47,353 bases of DNA from Clostridiales bacterium (GTDB lineage Bacteria; Bacillota; Clostridia; Oscillospirales; QAMX01). Shown one piece after another: positions 34,368-42,883 of the stretch (positions are counted from its first letter, which is position 1; every line of letters begins with the position of its first letter). The DNA lies in assembly GCA_012800055.1 (NCBI GenBank), contig JAAZKA010000031.1, forward strand, positions 1 through 47,353. Reading direction: 5' to 3'. The notes beneath the pieces are model-generated. The model was not told where the DNA came from and searched no databases. It worked only from the letters and a program-made list of their open reading frames with translations. A program made the translations under genes and the position numbers.

Positions 34368-35612
34368 ATGTACGACTGCATCATCTTTGGCGCGGGGCCT
34401 GCGGGTCTCGCGGCGGCATTTGCGGCGGTGGAGAACGGTGCCGATACGCTGCTGGTTGAGCGCGCGGGGTTTGTCGGCGGCATGTCCACCGAAGGCATGA
34501 TCAACGTCTTCTGCGGCGATGCCTCCTGTGCGCTCTATAACGACATCTATAAAAAGCTCATCCGCCGCATCGGTCACCGCAAGGTTTACGACACCGAAGC
34601 ACTCAAGGCGTACTATCTCGAGCACATCCAGGCGATTCGTCTGAGGCTTCTGCTTCATGCGCGGTTCCTCGATGCGAAGGTCGCGGACGGAAAGATCGAA
34701 AGCGTACGCATCCTTGAGAACGCGGGCATCCGGGAGCTGCGCGCACGGACGTACATCGACGCGACCGGCAACGGCGATGTCGCGTACAGCTGCGGCGTGC
34801 CGTTCACGCTCGGGCGTGAGAGCGACGGCGTGATGCAGCCGGTGACGGTTTATGTGCGCATCGGCGGGATCGACACGCCGGCGTATATGGAGCATGTCGG
34901 GAATGAGCGTGAGGAGCTGCAGCGGAAACTGACGTGCGCGGGCGAGCGGGGTGAGCTGGCTCCCGAAGCATGCGCGCTGCGTCTGATTCCCGACTTCCAT
35001 GACGGGTTCATCAACCTGAACATGACCAACAGCCTGAATACGGACGGCACCAGCTCGGAGGAGCTGACGCGTGCGGAGCTCAATTGCCGGGCACAGATTC
35101 CCGCGATCCTGCGGTTTATCCGTGGGAATGTCCGGGGCTGCGCGAACGCGTTCGTCGTGCAGACAGGCGCCTATGCCGGTATCCGCGAGAGCCGCCACTT
35201 CCACGGCGCCTATACACTCCACGAGGACGACCTCAGCGCCGGACGCGTCTTTGACGACTGGTGCGTATCCCGCGCGGACAACCAGTTCAACATCCACAAT
35301 CTGACCGGCGCGGGGGCGGACAGGACTTCGCAAGAGTGCGCAAAACGCTATACGATACCCTTCCGCAGCCTGGAACCCCAGGGCATCTCGAATCTGCTGC
35401 TGGCAGGCCGCAACATCTCCGGTACGCATATGGCACACGGCAGCTACCGCGTGATGCCCATTTGCATGGCGATGGGTCAGGCTGCAGGGACCGCCGCCGC
35501 GCTTATAACCCGGAACGCACGGGACGACTTTGCGGCGCTGGATATACACGCGCTGCAAACGGTATTGCTCGAACAGGGCGTGGAGAAGCCCGATGACGAA
35601 ACTGTCTCATAA
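34368..35612 (+). CDS. FAD-dependent oxidoreductase (FAD_oxidored family), second of pair
   Basis: A 414-residue flavoprotein with GAGPAG (residues 8-13), ATGNGD (132-137) and a C-terminal LAGRNIS with MGQAAGTAAALI. The ATG at 34368 is chosen because the Rossmann strand then begins at residue 2, as in the family, and GGGGAG lies upstream. An in-frame ATG at 34326 overlaps the previous stop by four bases and cannot be excluded; it would add 14 residues. The two neighbouring flavoproteins are clearly paralogous but well diverged, so they may act on successive substrates or form a heteromer. Confidence 0.85.
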   Translation: MYDCIIFGAGPAGLAAAFAAVENGADTLLVERAGFVGGMSTEGMINVFCGDASCALYNDIYKKLIRRIGHRKVYDTEALKAYYLEHIQAIRLRLLLHARFLDAKVADGKIESVRILENAGIRELRARTYIDATGNGDVAYSCGVPFTLGRESDGVMQPVTVYVRIGGIDTPAYMEHVGNEREELQRKLTCAGERGELAPEACALRLIPDFHDGFINLNMTNSLNTDGTSSEELTRAELNCRAQIPAILRFIRGNVRGCANAFVVQTGAYAGIRESRHFHGAYTLHEDDLSAGRVFDDWCVSRADNQFNIHNLTGAGADRTSQECAKRYTIPFRSLEPQGISNLLLAGRNISGTHMAHGSYRVMPICMAMGQAAGTAAALITRNARDDFAALDIHALQTVLLEQGVEKPDDETVS

Positions 35613-35624
35613 GGAGAGCCGAAG

Positions 35625-36716
35625 ATGAGCCAAATGGCCTGCGCGGTGGTGATTCCCGCGCTCAACCCGGGAGCGGAGCTGATCGACTACGTACGGGAGC
35701 TGCTTGCGCGCGGTGTCCCCTATGTGGTTGTGGTCAACGACGGCAGCGGCGCTGCATATACAAGGGTCTTCGACGGCATCCGTACACTTCCCGGCTGTGT
35801 TGTGCTGAAGCATGATGTCAACCGGGGGAAGGGTTGCGCGCTCAAGACTGCGTTCCGGCATATACTCGATGACTCGACCTTCGCGGAAATCACCGGCGTC
35901 GTTACCGCGGACGCCGACGGGCAGCACCACATCGACGACGTCCTCCGGCTGATCGCGCAAACCGCGTCTGACACGGAAAATATCCAGCTCGGCACCCGCA
36001 ACCTGCGGCAGGAGCATGTCCCCAAGCGCTCGAAGCTCGGCAACCGGCTTACAAGCTTCGCGTTCCACCTGCTCTACGGCGCGCGGCTGGAGGATACGCA
36101 GACAGGACTGCGCGGATTTCCCCGGGCACTTCTTCCGTGGTGTCTCAATATCCCCGGCGACCGCTTCGAGTATGAGATGAACGTCCTCATCCGTGCGGTG
36201 CACGACCATGTACCCTTCCGCGAGACGGAGATTCAGACCATCTACTACGACAACAACGCCGGTTCCCATCTGCGTACCGTGCGCGACGCGTGGCGTGTGT
36301 TCATCATCCTGATGTCCGGGCTGGGAAAGTACACCGCCGCCGCCGCGATCTCCGCCGTGCTCGACATCGGGATATTCTGGGTCTCTTACCGCTTTCTGTT
36401 TGCGAAGCTTCCCGAGGCGACCTGCTTCCTCGCGGCGACCGTCCTCGCGCGCGTACTGTCGTCACTCGTGAACTTTACGCTCAACCGCCGCTATGTTTTC
36501 AAATCGCTGCGCAAAAGCGCCGACAGCATGATGCGCTACTACATTCTGTGGTTATGCCAGATGCTCGCGTCCTATCTCGGACTTCTCGGGCTGCAGGCGG
36601 TCATCCGCATCCCGGCGGTCGTGCTCAAGGCGTGTGTCGACATTGTGCTTGCCGTTGCGAGCTATCAGGTGCAGATGCGGTGGGTATTTCATAAGAAGGA
36701 AAAGAACGCGGTATGA
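35625..36716 (+). CDS. GT2 glycosyltransferase fused to a GtrA-like membrane domain
   Basis: A 363-residue two-domain protein. Residues 5 to about 225 form a family 2 glycosyltransferase with nucleotide-sugar motifs VVVNDGSG (from about 35) and the DxD in TADADGQH (96-98), like dolichol/polyprenyl-phosphate sugar synthases. Residues about 235-355 carry four hydrophobic helices and NFTLNRRYVFKS, typical of GtrA. The enzyme probably loads a sugar onto undecaprenyl phosphate and helps flip it. AAGGAGA precedes the ATG. It is 12 bases after the flavoprotein gene and overlaps the next gene by four bases. Confidence 0.9.
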   Translation: MSQMACAVVIPALNPGAELIDYVRELLARGVPYVVVVNDGSGAAYTRVFDGIRTLPGCVVLKHDVNRGKGCALKTAFRHILDDSTFAEITGVVTADADGQHHIDDVLRLIAQTASDTENIQLGTRNLRQEHVPKRSKLGNRLTSFAFHLLYGARLEDTQTGLRGFPRALLPWCLNIPGDRFEYEMNVLIRAVHDHVPFRETEIQTIYYDNNAGSHLRTVRDAWRVFIILMSGLGKYTAAAAISAVLDIGIFWVSYRFLFAKLPEATCFLAATVLARVLSSLVNFTLNRRYVFKSLRKSADSMMRYYILWLCQMLASYLGLLGLQAVIRIPAVVLKACVDIVLAVASYQVQMRWVFHKKEKNAV

Positions 36717-37384
36717 GGCAGGGAGGTTTTTTTAAGACTGTCCGGTTTCTGAACCGTCTGCTGCACCCCGGTTGGCAAGCGGAGGTACCGCCGCAGTCCG
36801 GGGCGCGCGTGTACATCTGCCGCCATAAGAACATGCAGGGGCCGCTGATGACACTCACCTTCCTGCCCTTTCCCGTGCGCACCTGGGTCTACTACGTCTT
36901 CTTCGACCGCGAAACCTGTTACCGCCAATACGTCGACTACACCTTCTCCAAGCGCTATCATATGCCCATGCCCGTTGCACGGACACTTGCGTGGGTGGTG
37001 TCGGGGCTGGTGAGCGCGCTCATCCGTTCGACCGGCGCAATCGCCGTACACCGCGGTACCGTCCGCATCCATGAGACATTCCGTGAAAGCCTTGACGCGT
37101 TGAAAGCCGGGGACAGTCTGCTGGTTTTCCCCGACGTCGACTATACAAGTGAGGATGACGCGATGGGCGCGATGTACGAGGGCTTCCTGCTCTTAGGCCG
37201 TTCCTACGGCAGGGCGACGGGGAAAGGCCTGACGTTCATCCCGCTGCACGTCGACGAGCACACGCGCCGCATCGTGCAGCTCACACCGGTGACCTATAAC
37301 CCGGCTGCGAAGCCCGCCGACGAAAAGGCACGCGTCCGCGAGGCGCTGCATACACAACTTGCCCAAACCACAACCGATAACTGA
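36713..37384 (+). CDS. Acyltransferase-like protein (LPLAT fold) with altered catalytic motif
   Basis: A 223-residue protein resembling 1-acylglycerol-3-phosphate acyltransferases. The usual HX4D motif appears as RHKNMQGP, with His38 kept but the aspartate replaced by Gly43. A later FPDVDYTSEDD block sits where the FPEGTRS-like motif is expected. A hydrophobic stretch around residues 83-104 may attach it to the membrane. It could be an inactive or re-specialised acyltransferase. It overlaps the GT2-GtrA gene by four bases, suggesting both act on the same envelope glycolipid. The family call is a judgement by motif position. Confidence 0.6.
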   Translation: MRQGGFFKTVRFLNRLLHPGWQAEVPPQSGARVYICRHKNMQGPLMTLTFLPFPVRTWVYYVFFDRETCYRQYVDYTFSKRYHMPMPVARTLAWVVSGLVSALIRSTGAIAVHRGTVRIHETFRESLDALKAGDSLLVFPDVDYTSEDDAMGAMYEGFLLLGRSYGRATGKGLTFIPLHVDEHTRRIVQLTPVTYNPAAKPADEKARVREALHTQLAQTTTDN

Positions 37385-37403
37385 CAATAAGGAGACAACT
37401 GCT

Positions 37404-38666
37404 ATGGCTGTCATCGCCCCGTTCCAAGCGCTGCTGTTCCGTGAGCGCGGCGCCGCGTACTGCTGCCCCCCCTACGACATCATCTCCCCGGCGCTTGCCG
37501 ACCATCTGCACGACGATCTTCCCGCCAACGCCATCCGCCTGGAACTGCCGCGAGGCGACGGCGATACCCGCTATGACAATGCCCGCAAAACGCTCGACCT
37601 CTGGCTCGCCGACGGGACGCTGACCGAGTACCCCAGGGCTGCGTATTACGTCTACGAGGAGGAGTTCGACGTCCCGGGCACGTCCGAACGCCGCACACTG
37701 CGCGGATTGATCGCGCGGGTGAAGCTCGAGGAGTTCTCGAAGGGCATCGTCCTGCCGCATGAGGAGACGCTTTCGAAGGCGAAGGAGGATCGCTTCCGGC
37801 TGATGCGCGCGACCGGCTGCAACTTCTCGCACATCTACTCGCTGTACGTCGACGACGACCACATGGTGACGCCGGTGATGGACAGCGCGGTATGCGGGAA
37901 GAAGCCTGACACCGAGTTTGTGTATGAGGACGGCGTGACGCAGCGGCTGTGGATGGTTGAAGACGCGCTGTCGGTCGAGCGGCTGACGGCGGGCTTCAAA
38001 AATAAGAAGCTCTACATAGCCGACGGTCACCACCGCTACGAGACCGGTCTGCGCTACCGGGATACGGTGCGTCAGGAGAACGGGACGGACGACGCGGGCG
38101 CGGCGGAGTACATCATGATGACGCTGGTGGACATCGACTCGGAGGGATTGGTCGTGCTGCCGACGCACCGCGAGCTGTTCGGGCTGGAGATGAACGTCCC
38201 GGCGTCACTGGAGAAGATTTCGGCGCTGTGGGATATGGAGAAGATCGATGCTGCCGACGCACAGAAGGTGCTCGACGCGGCAAAGAAGGTCACGACGGTG
38301 TTCGTGACGCCGGATGGCGCGTGGAAGCTGACGCTGAAAGATGACGATGCGGTTGCGCGCGAGCTGCCGGAGAAGTCGGCGGCGTACTGCGCGCTCGACG
38401 TTGCGGCGCTGCACACGCTGATTCTCGACCCGGTCTTCGGAATCGACGCCGAGGCGCTGCGTACGCAGAAGAACCTGCGCTACACGAGAAGCGCGTCCGA
38501 GGCCATCGCGAATGTCAAAGACGGTGCGTGCCAGGCGGCGTTCCTCATCCGTCCGACGCGTGTGCGGCAGATCAAGGACGTCGCGCAGGCGGGCGACAAG
38601 ATGCCGCAGAAGTCGACCTACTTCTACCCCAAGATCATCACGGGGCTTGTGATGAACCGCTTCTGA
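37404..38666 (+). CDS. DUF1015-family protein
   Basis: A 420-residue soluble protein matching the DUF1015 family: CCPPYDIISP near residue 20, LPHEETLSKAKEDRFRLM, and the conserved YIADGHHRYETGLRYRD. The histidine-rich GHHRY block looks like an active site, but I know of no established function for this form. The ATG at 37404 follows AAGGAGA; upstream in-frame codons lie in the preceding gene. It is the last gene of the operon, 19 bases after the acyltransferase-like gene. DUF1015 genes often appear near amino-acid or envelope genes in Clostridia, which does not settle its job here. Confidence 0.85.
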   Translation: MAVIAPFQALLFRERGAAYCCPPYDIISPALADHLHDDLPANAIRLELPRGDGDTRYDNARKTLDLWLADGTLTEYPRAAYYVYEEEFDVPGTSERRTLRGLIARVKLEEFSKGIVLPHEETLSKAKEDRFRLMRATGCNFSHIYSLYVDDDHMVTPVMDSAVCGKKPDTEFVYEDGVTQRLWMVEDALSVERLTAGFKNKKLYIADGHHRYETGLRYRDTVRQENGTDDAGAAEYIMMTLVDIDSEGLVVLPTHRELFGLEMNVPASLEKISALWDMEKIDAADAQKVLDAAKKVTTVFVTPDGAWKLTLKDDDAVARELPEKSAAYCALDVAALHTLILDPVFGIDAEALRTQKNLRYTRSASEAIANVKDGACQAAFLIRPTRVRQIKDVAQAGDKMPQKSTYFYPKIITGLVMNRF

Positions 38667-38788
38667 GGATACAGTGATGAATCTGCCGGATCTTTGCGGC
38701 TTTGAAAAGACCGTACGTGACTGCATAGGTACGCGTGGGATTGCGGGCTGCCACGTCTGACCGGACTACCCGTGCGGTGTAACGGCAG

Positions 38789-38827
38789 AAAACGCGTCCC
38801 CTCCGTATAACGAGAAGGGGACGCGTT
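38789..38827. terminator. Bidirectional terminator between DUF1015 and MFS genes
   Basis: A perfect 12-bp stem (38791-38802 with 38816-38827) with a T run on the minus strand, 22 bases beyond the MFS stop. Confidence 0.8.
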
Positions 38828-38848
38828 CATTATGACGGGATATACGGG

Positions 38849-40195
38849 TCAGAACGGCTCCGGGACGGGCGGCGCTTTCTTTTCCATCGCGACCTCCCGT
38901 CGGTGGATAAAGTAGACAATCCCGCCCAGCAGCATGATGAGCAGTCCTGTAATCGTTGGCATAAACTGGTTGTTGAGCATGTGCATCCCAAAGACACGGA
39001 AGTCGACGTCGGCGGTGCGCAGCATGAACTGTGTGGCGAACAGGTTTCCCAAGATCGCGCCGACCATCGAGAGCGTCGAGCAGAAGCTGAGGTAGATGGT
39101 CTGGTTCTCGCGCGGGATGTTGTAGAATGCCATATTCGACATGACGAGGTTCACCGCTGGAGAAAACAGGAAACACAGAAACACAACCACCGGGTAGAGC
39201 CAGATGCAGCTCACGTTGACAAACGAATGCCCGCAGAAGAACAAGCCGTACATGATCAGCACCTTCCAGAACACCGCGAGCCACGAGGTTCTGTTGATGT
39301 ACCTTGCCCATACCGGCGCGAGAAACATCGTAATCGGTACGTACATCGCAGAGCAGACGCTCAGGAACGAGTAGTTCACCTTCAGCGTCTCGAGCATGTA
39401 GACGGTGTAATAGGAACCCGTGGTGGTGGCGAAGAAGTTCCACAGGAAGATGATCAGAACGGAAACGAGGTAGCGCTTGCACTTGAACGGTTCGGTGAAC
39501 AGCATGGCGATGTTCGGCGGGGTGCCCTTCGGGTACTCATATTCTTTCACCCGTGCCAGCAGCCAGATATCCAGCGCCGCGAACCCGATCGCCAGTCCGC
39601 GCAGCAGCATAAAGCCGAGCATATCCAGCCCCCGCGCCTTGAATGCGTCAACAAACACGCCGCCGCCGAGGATGAAGATGTACGCAGCCAGGTTCACAAG
39701 CCGCGTGTTGATCGAGAAGTAGTTGGCCCGCTCCCTTTCCGGTACGCTCTGCATGTGCCAGATCGAGAACCCCGGACCGGTAAATGCCGATACCGCGTTG
39801 AGCAGCGCAACCACACCCAGTATGATGTACACCCGTGTACGGTCAGGCACCGGCAGGTTCGCCGCTACCCCGATCACGATGATGTTCAATATATGGATGA
39901 TGATGCGCGACCAGATGAGCATCTTCTTGCGCTTAGCGAACCGTTCCAGAAACAGCGGACTGAAAAGCTGCAGCAGGTTGCTGACATAGGTCAGGATATT
40001 GATCAGACCGATCTGGACAGTCGTGGCATTGAGCAGAAGGAACAGACCGGTGAAGAAGTTGCCGCCGACGAGATTCGCCTGTATGCTGTTGGCACAGTTT
40101 TCGGCGATGATCATCGCGCGATTTTTCGCCAGCTCATCCTCCGGCATCAGCCGCAGCCTGATGTTATATTTGATTTTAGCCCAGTCTATCTTCAT
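38849..40195 (-). CDS. Major facilitator superfamily transporter
   Basis: A 448-residue membrane protein with about twelve hydrophobic segments. The first half has a conserved loop FLERFAKRKKMLIW between helices 2 and 3, the usual MFS signature position. PERERANYFSINTR and the second-half helices fit secondary transporters of sugars or other solutes; the substrate is unknown. The ATG at 40195 is preferred because the promoter at 40247-40275 places the transcript start near 40240, excluding the 40-residue extension. The ribosome-binding site (GTGGGG) is weak. It is a single-gene unit converging on the DUF1015 operon. Confidence 0.85.
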   Translation of the reverse strand: MKIDWAKIKYNIRLRLMPEDELAKNRAMIIAENCANSIQANLVGGNFFTGLFLLLNATTVQIGLINILTYVSNLLQLFSPLFLERFAKRKKMLIWSRIIIHILNIIVIGVAANLPVPDRTRVYIILGVVALLNAVSAFTGPGFSIWHMQSVPERERANYFSINTRLVNLAAYIFILGGGVFVDAFKARGLDMLGFMLLRGLAIGFAALDIWLLARVKEYEYPKGTPPNIAMLFTEPFKCKRYLVSVLIIFLWNFFATTTGSYYTVYMLETLKVNYSFLSVCSAMYVPITMFLAPVWARYINRTSWLAVFWKVLIMYGLFFCGHSFVNVSCIWLYPVVVFLCFLFSPAVNLVMSNMAFYNIPRENQTIYLSFCSTLSMVGAILGNLFATQFMLRTADVDFRVFGMHMLNNQFMPTITGLLIMLLGGIVYFIHRREVAMEKKAPPVPEPF

Positions 40196-40217
40196 AAGTA
40201 CCCCACTTAATAACAGA

Positions 40218-40234
40218 CATCCCGGGGGACATAC
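40218..40234 (-). promoter_or_regulatory. Small hairpin in the MFS 5' leader
   Basis: GGGGG and CCCCC arms with a short loop lie between the predicted transcript start and the weak ribosome-binding site of the MFS gene. It may limit translation. Confidence 0.3.
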
Positions 40235-40246
40235 CCCCATAAGTCC

Positions 40247-40275
40247 ATGATAGAGCATCCGGCGCGGAAAAGCAA
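40247..40275 (-). promoter_or_regulatory. Promoter of the MFS gene
   Basis: On the minus strand TTGCTT (40275-40270), 17 bases, TATCAT (40252-40247). Confidence 0.65.
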
Positions 40276-40320
40276 GGGGAATCTGATCGTCTTTTTCAAC
40301 AATTTGCGCGGGCAACTTTT

Positions 40321-40358
40321 GTTACATTTGACATCAAACTCTGTATTAGAGGTATATT
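40321..40358 (+). promoter_or_regulatory. Candidate promoter of prmA
   Basis: Two overlapping readings exist: GTTACA-17-TATTAG (40321-40349), or TTGACA-19-TATATT (40328-40358). Neither is ideal, and the second would give an almost leaderless transcript. Confidence 0.3.
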
Positions 40359-40362
40359 ACTC

Positions 40363-41313
40363 ATGGAATACATGGAAGTCAAGCTCTACACGAACACCGC
40401 GGGCATCGAACCGCTGACCCTGGCGCTGTCCAATATCGGCATCACCGGCTGCTGCATCGAGGATGCCGCCGACTTCGAAGCCTTCCTGCGCGACGTCACG
40501 CCTCACTGGGACTATGTCGACGAATCCCTCATGTCCCGCCGTACCTCCGAGACCAACGTGCGTGTGTTCCTGCCGAAGAACGCGCAGGGGATGGAGCAGC
40601 TCGCGGGTGTCCGGTCCATCGCGCGGGAGATGGGCGCAGCCGGTTTCTATGGCCGGATGGATGTCGAAGTCTCTCAGGTATGCGACGAGGATTGGGCCAA
40701 CTCCTGGAAGCAATACTTCAAGCCTCTGGAGGTCGGCGAACGGTTTCTCATTAAGCCGTCGTGGGAGACATGCCCGTCGACCGAGCGGAAGATACTGGAG
40801 ATCGACCCGGGGAACGCGTTCGGCTCCGGGACGCATGAGACCACCAAGCTGTGCATTGCGCTTTTGGAGAGCGCCGTGCGGCCGGGCGACAAGGTGCTCG
40901 ATATGGGATGCGGATCGGGAATCCTCGCGATCGCGGCGATGCTGTGCGGCGCGGGAGATGTGACGGCGGTGGATATCGACGAGGCTGCCGTGGTCACCGC
41001 CGGGGAGAATCTCGAGCGGAACGGGTTTACCGCATTCCGCGCGGTACAGGGCAACGCGCTGGGAGACGACGCGTTCGCGGAGAGTCTGGGGGATGGCTAT
41101 GGGGTGATCCTCGCGAATATCGTGGCGGATGTGCTCATCGGGCTGCGCGGGTGGTTTTACCGGTGGCTGAGTGAGGATGGGACGCTGATCGTGTCGGGGA
41201 TTATCGGAACGCGTGCGGAGGAAGTAAAGGCAGCATTGGAGAGTGCGGGCTTCAGAGTGACCGAGACACGCAGGGAGAACGACTGGACGGCGTATGAGTT
41301 AAAGAAAGCTTGA
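40363..41313 (+). CDS. prmA: Ribosomal protein L11 methyltransferase
   Basis: A 316-residue enzyme that trimethylates ribosomal protein L11 using AdoMet. The N-terminal L11-recognition domain (about 1-110) is followed by the linker DPGNAFGSGTHETTKLC, typical of PrmA. The methyltransferase core has motif I VLDMGCGSGILAIAA, acidic motif II DVTAVDID and motif IV ILANIVADVL. All key elements are intact. The first ATG has AGAGGT upstream; the ATG three codons later is a possible start. In many Firmicutes prmA follows dnaJ and precedes rsmE; neither is present here. Confidence 0.95.
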   Translation: MEYMEVKLYTNTAGIEPLTLALSNIGITGCCIEDAADFEAFLRDVTPHWDYVDESLMSRRTSETNVRVFLPKNAQGMEQLAGVRSIAREMGAAGFYGRMDVEVSQVCDEDWANSWKQYFKPLEVGERFLIKPSWETCPSTERKILEIDPGNAFGSGTHETTKLCIALLESAVRPGDKVLDMGCGSGILAIAAMLCGAGDVTAVDIDEAAVVTAGENLERNGFTAFRAVQGNALGDDAFAESLGDGYGVILANIVADVLIGLRGWFYRWLSEDGTLIVSGIIGTRAEEVKAALESAGFRVTETRRENDWTAYELKKA

Positions 41314-41663
41314 GGTGCGCTCCGTTCCTGTCCCCCGTACAAGAGATGAATCTCAAAAACTCCCTTTTTCACGAAATAGAAGCGCGTTCCGCTTCCGCCC
41401 TTCCCCGCGCAGCGGAGGACTGTATGGACAACGCGAGATATCCGAACCAAAACCGGCAATAAAAAAACAGGAAACGTTCTCCTTGCGGAAAACAACTCCT
41501 GTTTTTTATGTTTTTCGGAACTTTGAATGACACCGCATGTATGCTTTGCGCTGCATCCTTCGAAAATGAGATATCCCGCAGGACGATTCCGGTTGCATAA
41601 TGAGCGATGACCCCGCAGCAAAGCGTCATAAAACGCTTGTGCATAGCGGCGGCAGAACTCCGG
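41314..41663. other. Intergenic region holding the prmA terminator only
   Basis: Apart from the hairpin at 41462-41507 and a small AAGCG/CGCTT stem at about 41625-41640 beyond the rpsI stop, I see nothing. The short open frames on both strands lack ribosome-binding sites and have non-coding-looking composition. Confidence 0.5.
41462..41507. terminator. Terminator after prmA
   Basis: An 11-bp stem (41462-41472 with 41497-41507) with a 24-base loop, flanked by long A and T runs, so it may work in both directions. Confidence 0.65.
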
Positions 41664-42068
41664 TTATCTCTTGGAGAACTGAGGCGCGCGACGGGCTGCC
41701 TTGAGACCGTACTTCTTGCGCTCCTTCATACGCGGGTCACGGGTGAGGAATCCGGCTTTCTTAAGAAGCGGGCGGAACTCGGCGTTGGCTGAAAGGAGTG
41801 CACGGGAAAGACCGTGGCGGATAGCGCCGGCCTGACCGGTAACACCGCCGCCGACGACGGTGCATTCAATATCGAATTTACCGAGGGTATCGGTGGTATT
41901 GAACGGCTGGCGGACGACCATCTTCAGGGTTTCGAGACCGAAGTAGGTATCGATATCGCGGCTGTTGATGGTGATCTTGCCGGTGCCGGCGGGATAGAGA
42001 CGGACGCGGGCGACACTGGACTTTCTTCTGCCGGTGCCGTAGAAGTACGGCTTCTTACTCTGATACAT
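41664..42068 (-). CDS. rpsI: 30S ribosomal protein S9
   Basis: A 134-residue S9, whose basic C-terminal tail reaches the P-site tRNA. It shows [33 protein letters not shown] and the terminal RRAPQFSKR, all standard. GGGGGAG precedes the ATG. It lies 16 bases after rplM in the usual rplM-rpsI pair. Confidence 0.98.
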   Translation of the reverse strand: MYQSKKPYFYGTGRRKSSVARVRLYPAGTGKITINSRDIDTYFGLETLKMVVRQPFNTTDTLGKFDIECTVVGGGVTGQAGAIRHGLSRALLSANAEFRPLLKKAGFLTRDPRMKERKKYGLKAARRAPQFSKR

Positions 42069-42084
42069 CGTTTACTGCTCCCCC

Positions 42085-42522
42085 TTACGCTTTCTGCTCG
42101 GCCCAGACTTCGGGCTTCTGCGCCTCGTGGATATGCTCGGAGCCCTTGAAGACCTTGAGGCGGCTGAGTGCGGTACGGCCGATGTGGTTGGACGGGAGCA
42201 TTCCGCGCACGGCGATGGTCATCGCGAAGTCGGACTTCTCCTCCATGAGGATGCGGTATTTGACTTCCTTCAATCCGCCGACGTAGCCGGAATGGGTACG
42301 GTAGAACTTCTGATCGCTCTTTTTGCCGGTCAGGACGGCCTGATCGGAGTTGATGACGATGACGAAGTCGCCGGTATCGACGTGCGGTGTGAACTCGGGC
42401 TTATGTTTCCCGCGCAGGAGCATAGCGGCGGTAGCGGCGGTGTGCCCCAGCGGCTTGCCTGCCGCGTCGAGGACGTACCACTTGCGCTCTATGGCTTTTT
42501 CGTTTGCCATATACGTTGACAT
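42085..42522 (-). CDS. rplM: 50S ribosomal protein L13
   Basis: A 145-residue L13, an early-assembly 23S rRNA-binding protein. It contains [38 protein letters not shown] and [12 protein letters not shown], as in the family. The ATG at 42522 follows GGGGG; MANEK at residue 5 is a second possible start. Expression is probably controlled through the upstream leader. Confidence 0.98.
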   Translation of the reverse strand: MSTYMANEKAIERKWYVLDAAGKPLGHTAATAAMLLRGKHKPEFTPHVDTGDFVIVINSDQAVLTGKKSDQKFYRTHSGYVGGLKEVKYRILMEEKSDFAMTIAVRGMLPSNHIGRTALSRLKVFKGSEHIHEAQKPEVWAEQKA

Positions 42523-42615
42523 GAGTGAACCCCCATAAAAAACTGCCGGGAGACTAAGACCCGACGGCTGTTGATTTGACTGCAGCGGTGATAACCTCAC
42601 ACGCCACAATCGAGC
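42523..42615 (-). ncRNA. rplM-rpsI leader with attenuator-like hairpin
   Basis: The roughly 90-base leader on the minus strand contains a CGGG/CCCG hairpin (within 42545-42568). A run of six T (42542-42537) follows, directly before the ribosome-binding site. This matches the expected place of an L13 autoregulatory leader. The T run suggests transcription attenuation; the L13-binding site itself was not modelled. Confidence 0.6.
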
Positions 42616-42621
42616 ATATTA

Positions 42622-42650
42622 CTTATATCACATCTCTCCCCTTTTGTCAA
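42622..42650 (-). promoter_or_regulatory. Promoter of rplM-rpsI
   Basis: On the minus strand perfect TTGACA (42650-42645), 17 bases, TATAAG (42627-42622). Confidence 0.88.
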
Positions 42651-42883
42651 GGGGTATTTTCGAATAATTTCATTTATTTTTCGCAAGCTCCCTATTGCTC
42701 CCTCAAACGCGCGGTTTCGCGGGTTATCGGGTTACCCGCATGCAGATTTTCACACGGCTTCTCTGCATCCTTCCCTCTCTGTCGGCGTACCGCATCCATT
42801 CCTTGAGCGGAATCCGCGGCTCTTCTGCACCGGAGATGCCTTTTCTTTCTCTTAAAAGTGTAATTACTGCCGCCGCATATAAA
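42651..42883. other. Intergenic region upstream of rplM, no gene seen
   Basis: This 233-base stretch between the rplM promoter and the stop of the hydrolase gene contains several small imperfect palindromes (for example around 42811-42830). There is no convincing terminator or reading frame. Confidence 0.4.

Noticed and set aside
40196-40315. 40-residue extension of the MFS protein
   Set aside because: The promoter at 40247-40275 lies inside this stretch, so it cannot be translated from that transcript.
41157-41621. Minus-strand open frame between prmA and rpsI
   Set aside because: It overlaps the prmA 3' end and the terminator, with no ribosome-binding site or recognisable protein features.
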